Shown here: positions 63,292-64,000 of the stretch, one piece after another
How the letters are laid out: each line of letters begins with the position of its first letter
Position numbering within the stretch: the first letter of the stretch is position 1
Assembly (NCBI GenBank): GCA_934292725.1
Contig: CAKQXY010000001.1
Span: forward strand, 1-64,000
Reading direction: 5' to 3'
Origin: an uncultured Lachnospiraceae bacterium
GTDB taxonomy: Bacteria > Bacillota > Clostridia > Lachnospirales > Lachnospiraceae
Length of the DNA stretch: 64,000 nucleotides
Made by a program: the position numbers and the translations under genes
Notes under the pieces: model-generated
Told to the model about the DNA's origin: nothing
The model's input: only the letters and a program-made list of their open reading frames with translations
Databases searched by the model: none

Positions 63292-64000
63292 ATGGCGATA
63301 GAAAGAATAATTGGTATTGATTTTGGCACTAGTACATCGGTAATCCGAATTAAGCGTTATCAAAATGGAGTTCCTGTGGGGGATCCACTTGAAGTTAAAC
63401 AAATTACATTTGATATGGGAAGTAGTATGGTTCCCACTTTAGTCCAAAAACGTGACAATGGAGAAACTGTTTACTTTGGACATGATGCCAATATTCCTCA
63501 TAAGGGGACCAAAACCTTTTCAAACTTTAAAGTAGATCTGGAGAATCCAGATGAAAATATACGACATCAGGCGAAAGAGTTAACATCAGAATTTTTCGCT
63601 TATATGGCAAAAGTCTATAAGACTCAGAGCGAGGGCGGCCATTTGGGTGAAAGTACTGATATAGAGCACACAATTATCAGCTATCCGGTAAAATGGAGTG
63701 ATGAAACGAAGGCTTTTATGCGAGAAACTGCCAAAGCAGCAGGATTTCCTAATGTAGAAGGATTAGATGAGGCTCGCGCTGCAATTCAAGCTGTAACTGT
63801 TCAGAATGCCGGTATGTTAATCAAAAAAGGGTATTTTAAAAATGATACTCCAGTAACCATTCTTTTAATTGATATGGGCGCAGGAACAACCGATTTGGTT
63901 CTTTGCCGCCATATACCTGGAACGACACCTAAAACAGAGATCCTGTGTACGTGGCCACAAAGTGGAAATACTCTGTTTGGTGGAAGTGAAGTAGACAAAA
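63292..64000 (+). CDS. Hsp70-family ATPase (3' partial)
   Basis: Runs off the window; 236 residues visible. IGIDFGTSTSVIRI is the first phosphate-binding motif of the actin/Hsp70 ATPase fold and LLIDMGAGTTDLVL the second; FGGSEVDK matches the GGEDFD region of DnaK. Residues between follow Hsp70 (SYPVKWSDETKAFMRETAKAAGF, LDEARAAIQA). It is divergent from housekeeping DnaK, for example GTSTS instead of GTTNS, so a specialised Hsp70-like protein is likely. RBS AAAGGGTGA. The substrate-binding part and any partner genes lie beyond the window. Confidence 0.88.
   Translation, partial: MAIERIIGIDFGTSTSVIRIKRYQNGVPVGDPLEVKQITFDMGSSMVPTLVQKRDNGETVYFGHDANIPHKGTKTFSNFKVDLENPDENIRHQAKELTSEFFAYMAKVYKTQSEGGHLGESTDIEHTIISYPVKWSDETKAFMRETAKAAGFPNVEGLDEARAAIQAVTVQNAGMLIKKGYFKNDTPVTILLIDMGAGTTDLVLCRHIPGTTPKTEILCTWPQSGNTLFGGSEVDK

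Overview
The window reads as chromosome of a low-GC Gram-positive anaerobe of the class Clostridia, most likely family Lachnospiraceae. The grounds are a PolC-type replicative polymerase, the secG-rnr-smpB-ssrA and pyrH-frr-uppS-cdsA-dxr-rseP-ispG-polC gene orders, AGGAGG ribosome binding sites, a VaFE-repeat surface protein beside a class B sortase, DUF1846, and several small proteins of a kind I associate with Lachnospiraceae. The genus cannot be fixed from the sequence alone. No rRNA, CRISPR array, prophage or complete insertion sequence was seen.

Layout. 1-8940: the 3' part of a giant surface protein (subtilase-like head, SpaA-type folds, eleven VaFE repeats, sorting signal) and a class B sortase. 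9011-9257: tRNA-Phe, tRNA-Gly(UCC), tRNA-Gly(GCC). 9393-12492: a D-2-hydroxyacid dehydrogenase, an ABC-F ATPase and a small unknown protein. 12551-16205: a degenerate tyrosine-recombinase-like gene, a small methyltransferase, a FliB-type lysine methylase and a LURP-one-like protein; an exact 24-bp sequence recurs upstream of two of these units. 16260-17624: a MATE exporter on the minus strand. 17800-22530: pyrC-pyrF-pyrK-pyrD-pyrE. 22569-23858: three unknown genes. 23917-27493: purE-purM-purN-purD. 27672-29258: a single-pass membrane protein with a basic Arg/Pro-rich cytoplasmic tail. 29504-36256: purH, fchA, folD, a YgiQ-type radical SAM gene, glyA and dut, that is, one-carbon and nucleotide supply. 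36332-36952 (minus): a protein of unknown function with ThyX-like spacing.

37059-38334 is a dapF gene enclosed by imperfect inverted repeats of about 80 bp and followed by 39-bp direct repeats. It sits directly upstream of pyrH, where rpsB-tsf is common in other bacteria. 38444-49384 is the conserved block from pyrH to polC (translation, isoprenoid, phospholipid, site-2 protease, replication). 49410-55285 holds a DUF1846 protein, a GH36 alpha-galactosidase, a PPK2 kinase and (minus) a long PRPP synthetase. 55509-59059 is secG-rnr-smpB with tmRNA on the minus strand. 59245-61929 is a TetR-type regulator and an oleate hydratase with an N-terminal extension.

62000-64000 is accessory in character. 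It has a short HTH-only regulator and the start of an Hsp70-family ATPase that runs off the window. Their two promoters are clearly related and each is bracketed by the same CAAACAGA octamer. The most promising leads for undescribed biology are this HTH/Hsp70 locus, the inverted-repeat dapF unit, the 24-bp shared element near 12.6/14.3 kb, and the alternating VaFE stalk. Start codons were often moved from the longest reading frame to the ATG with the best-spaced ribosome binding site; such choices are noted in the entries.
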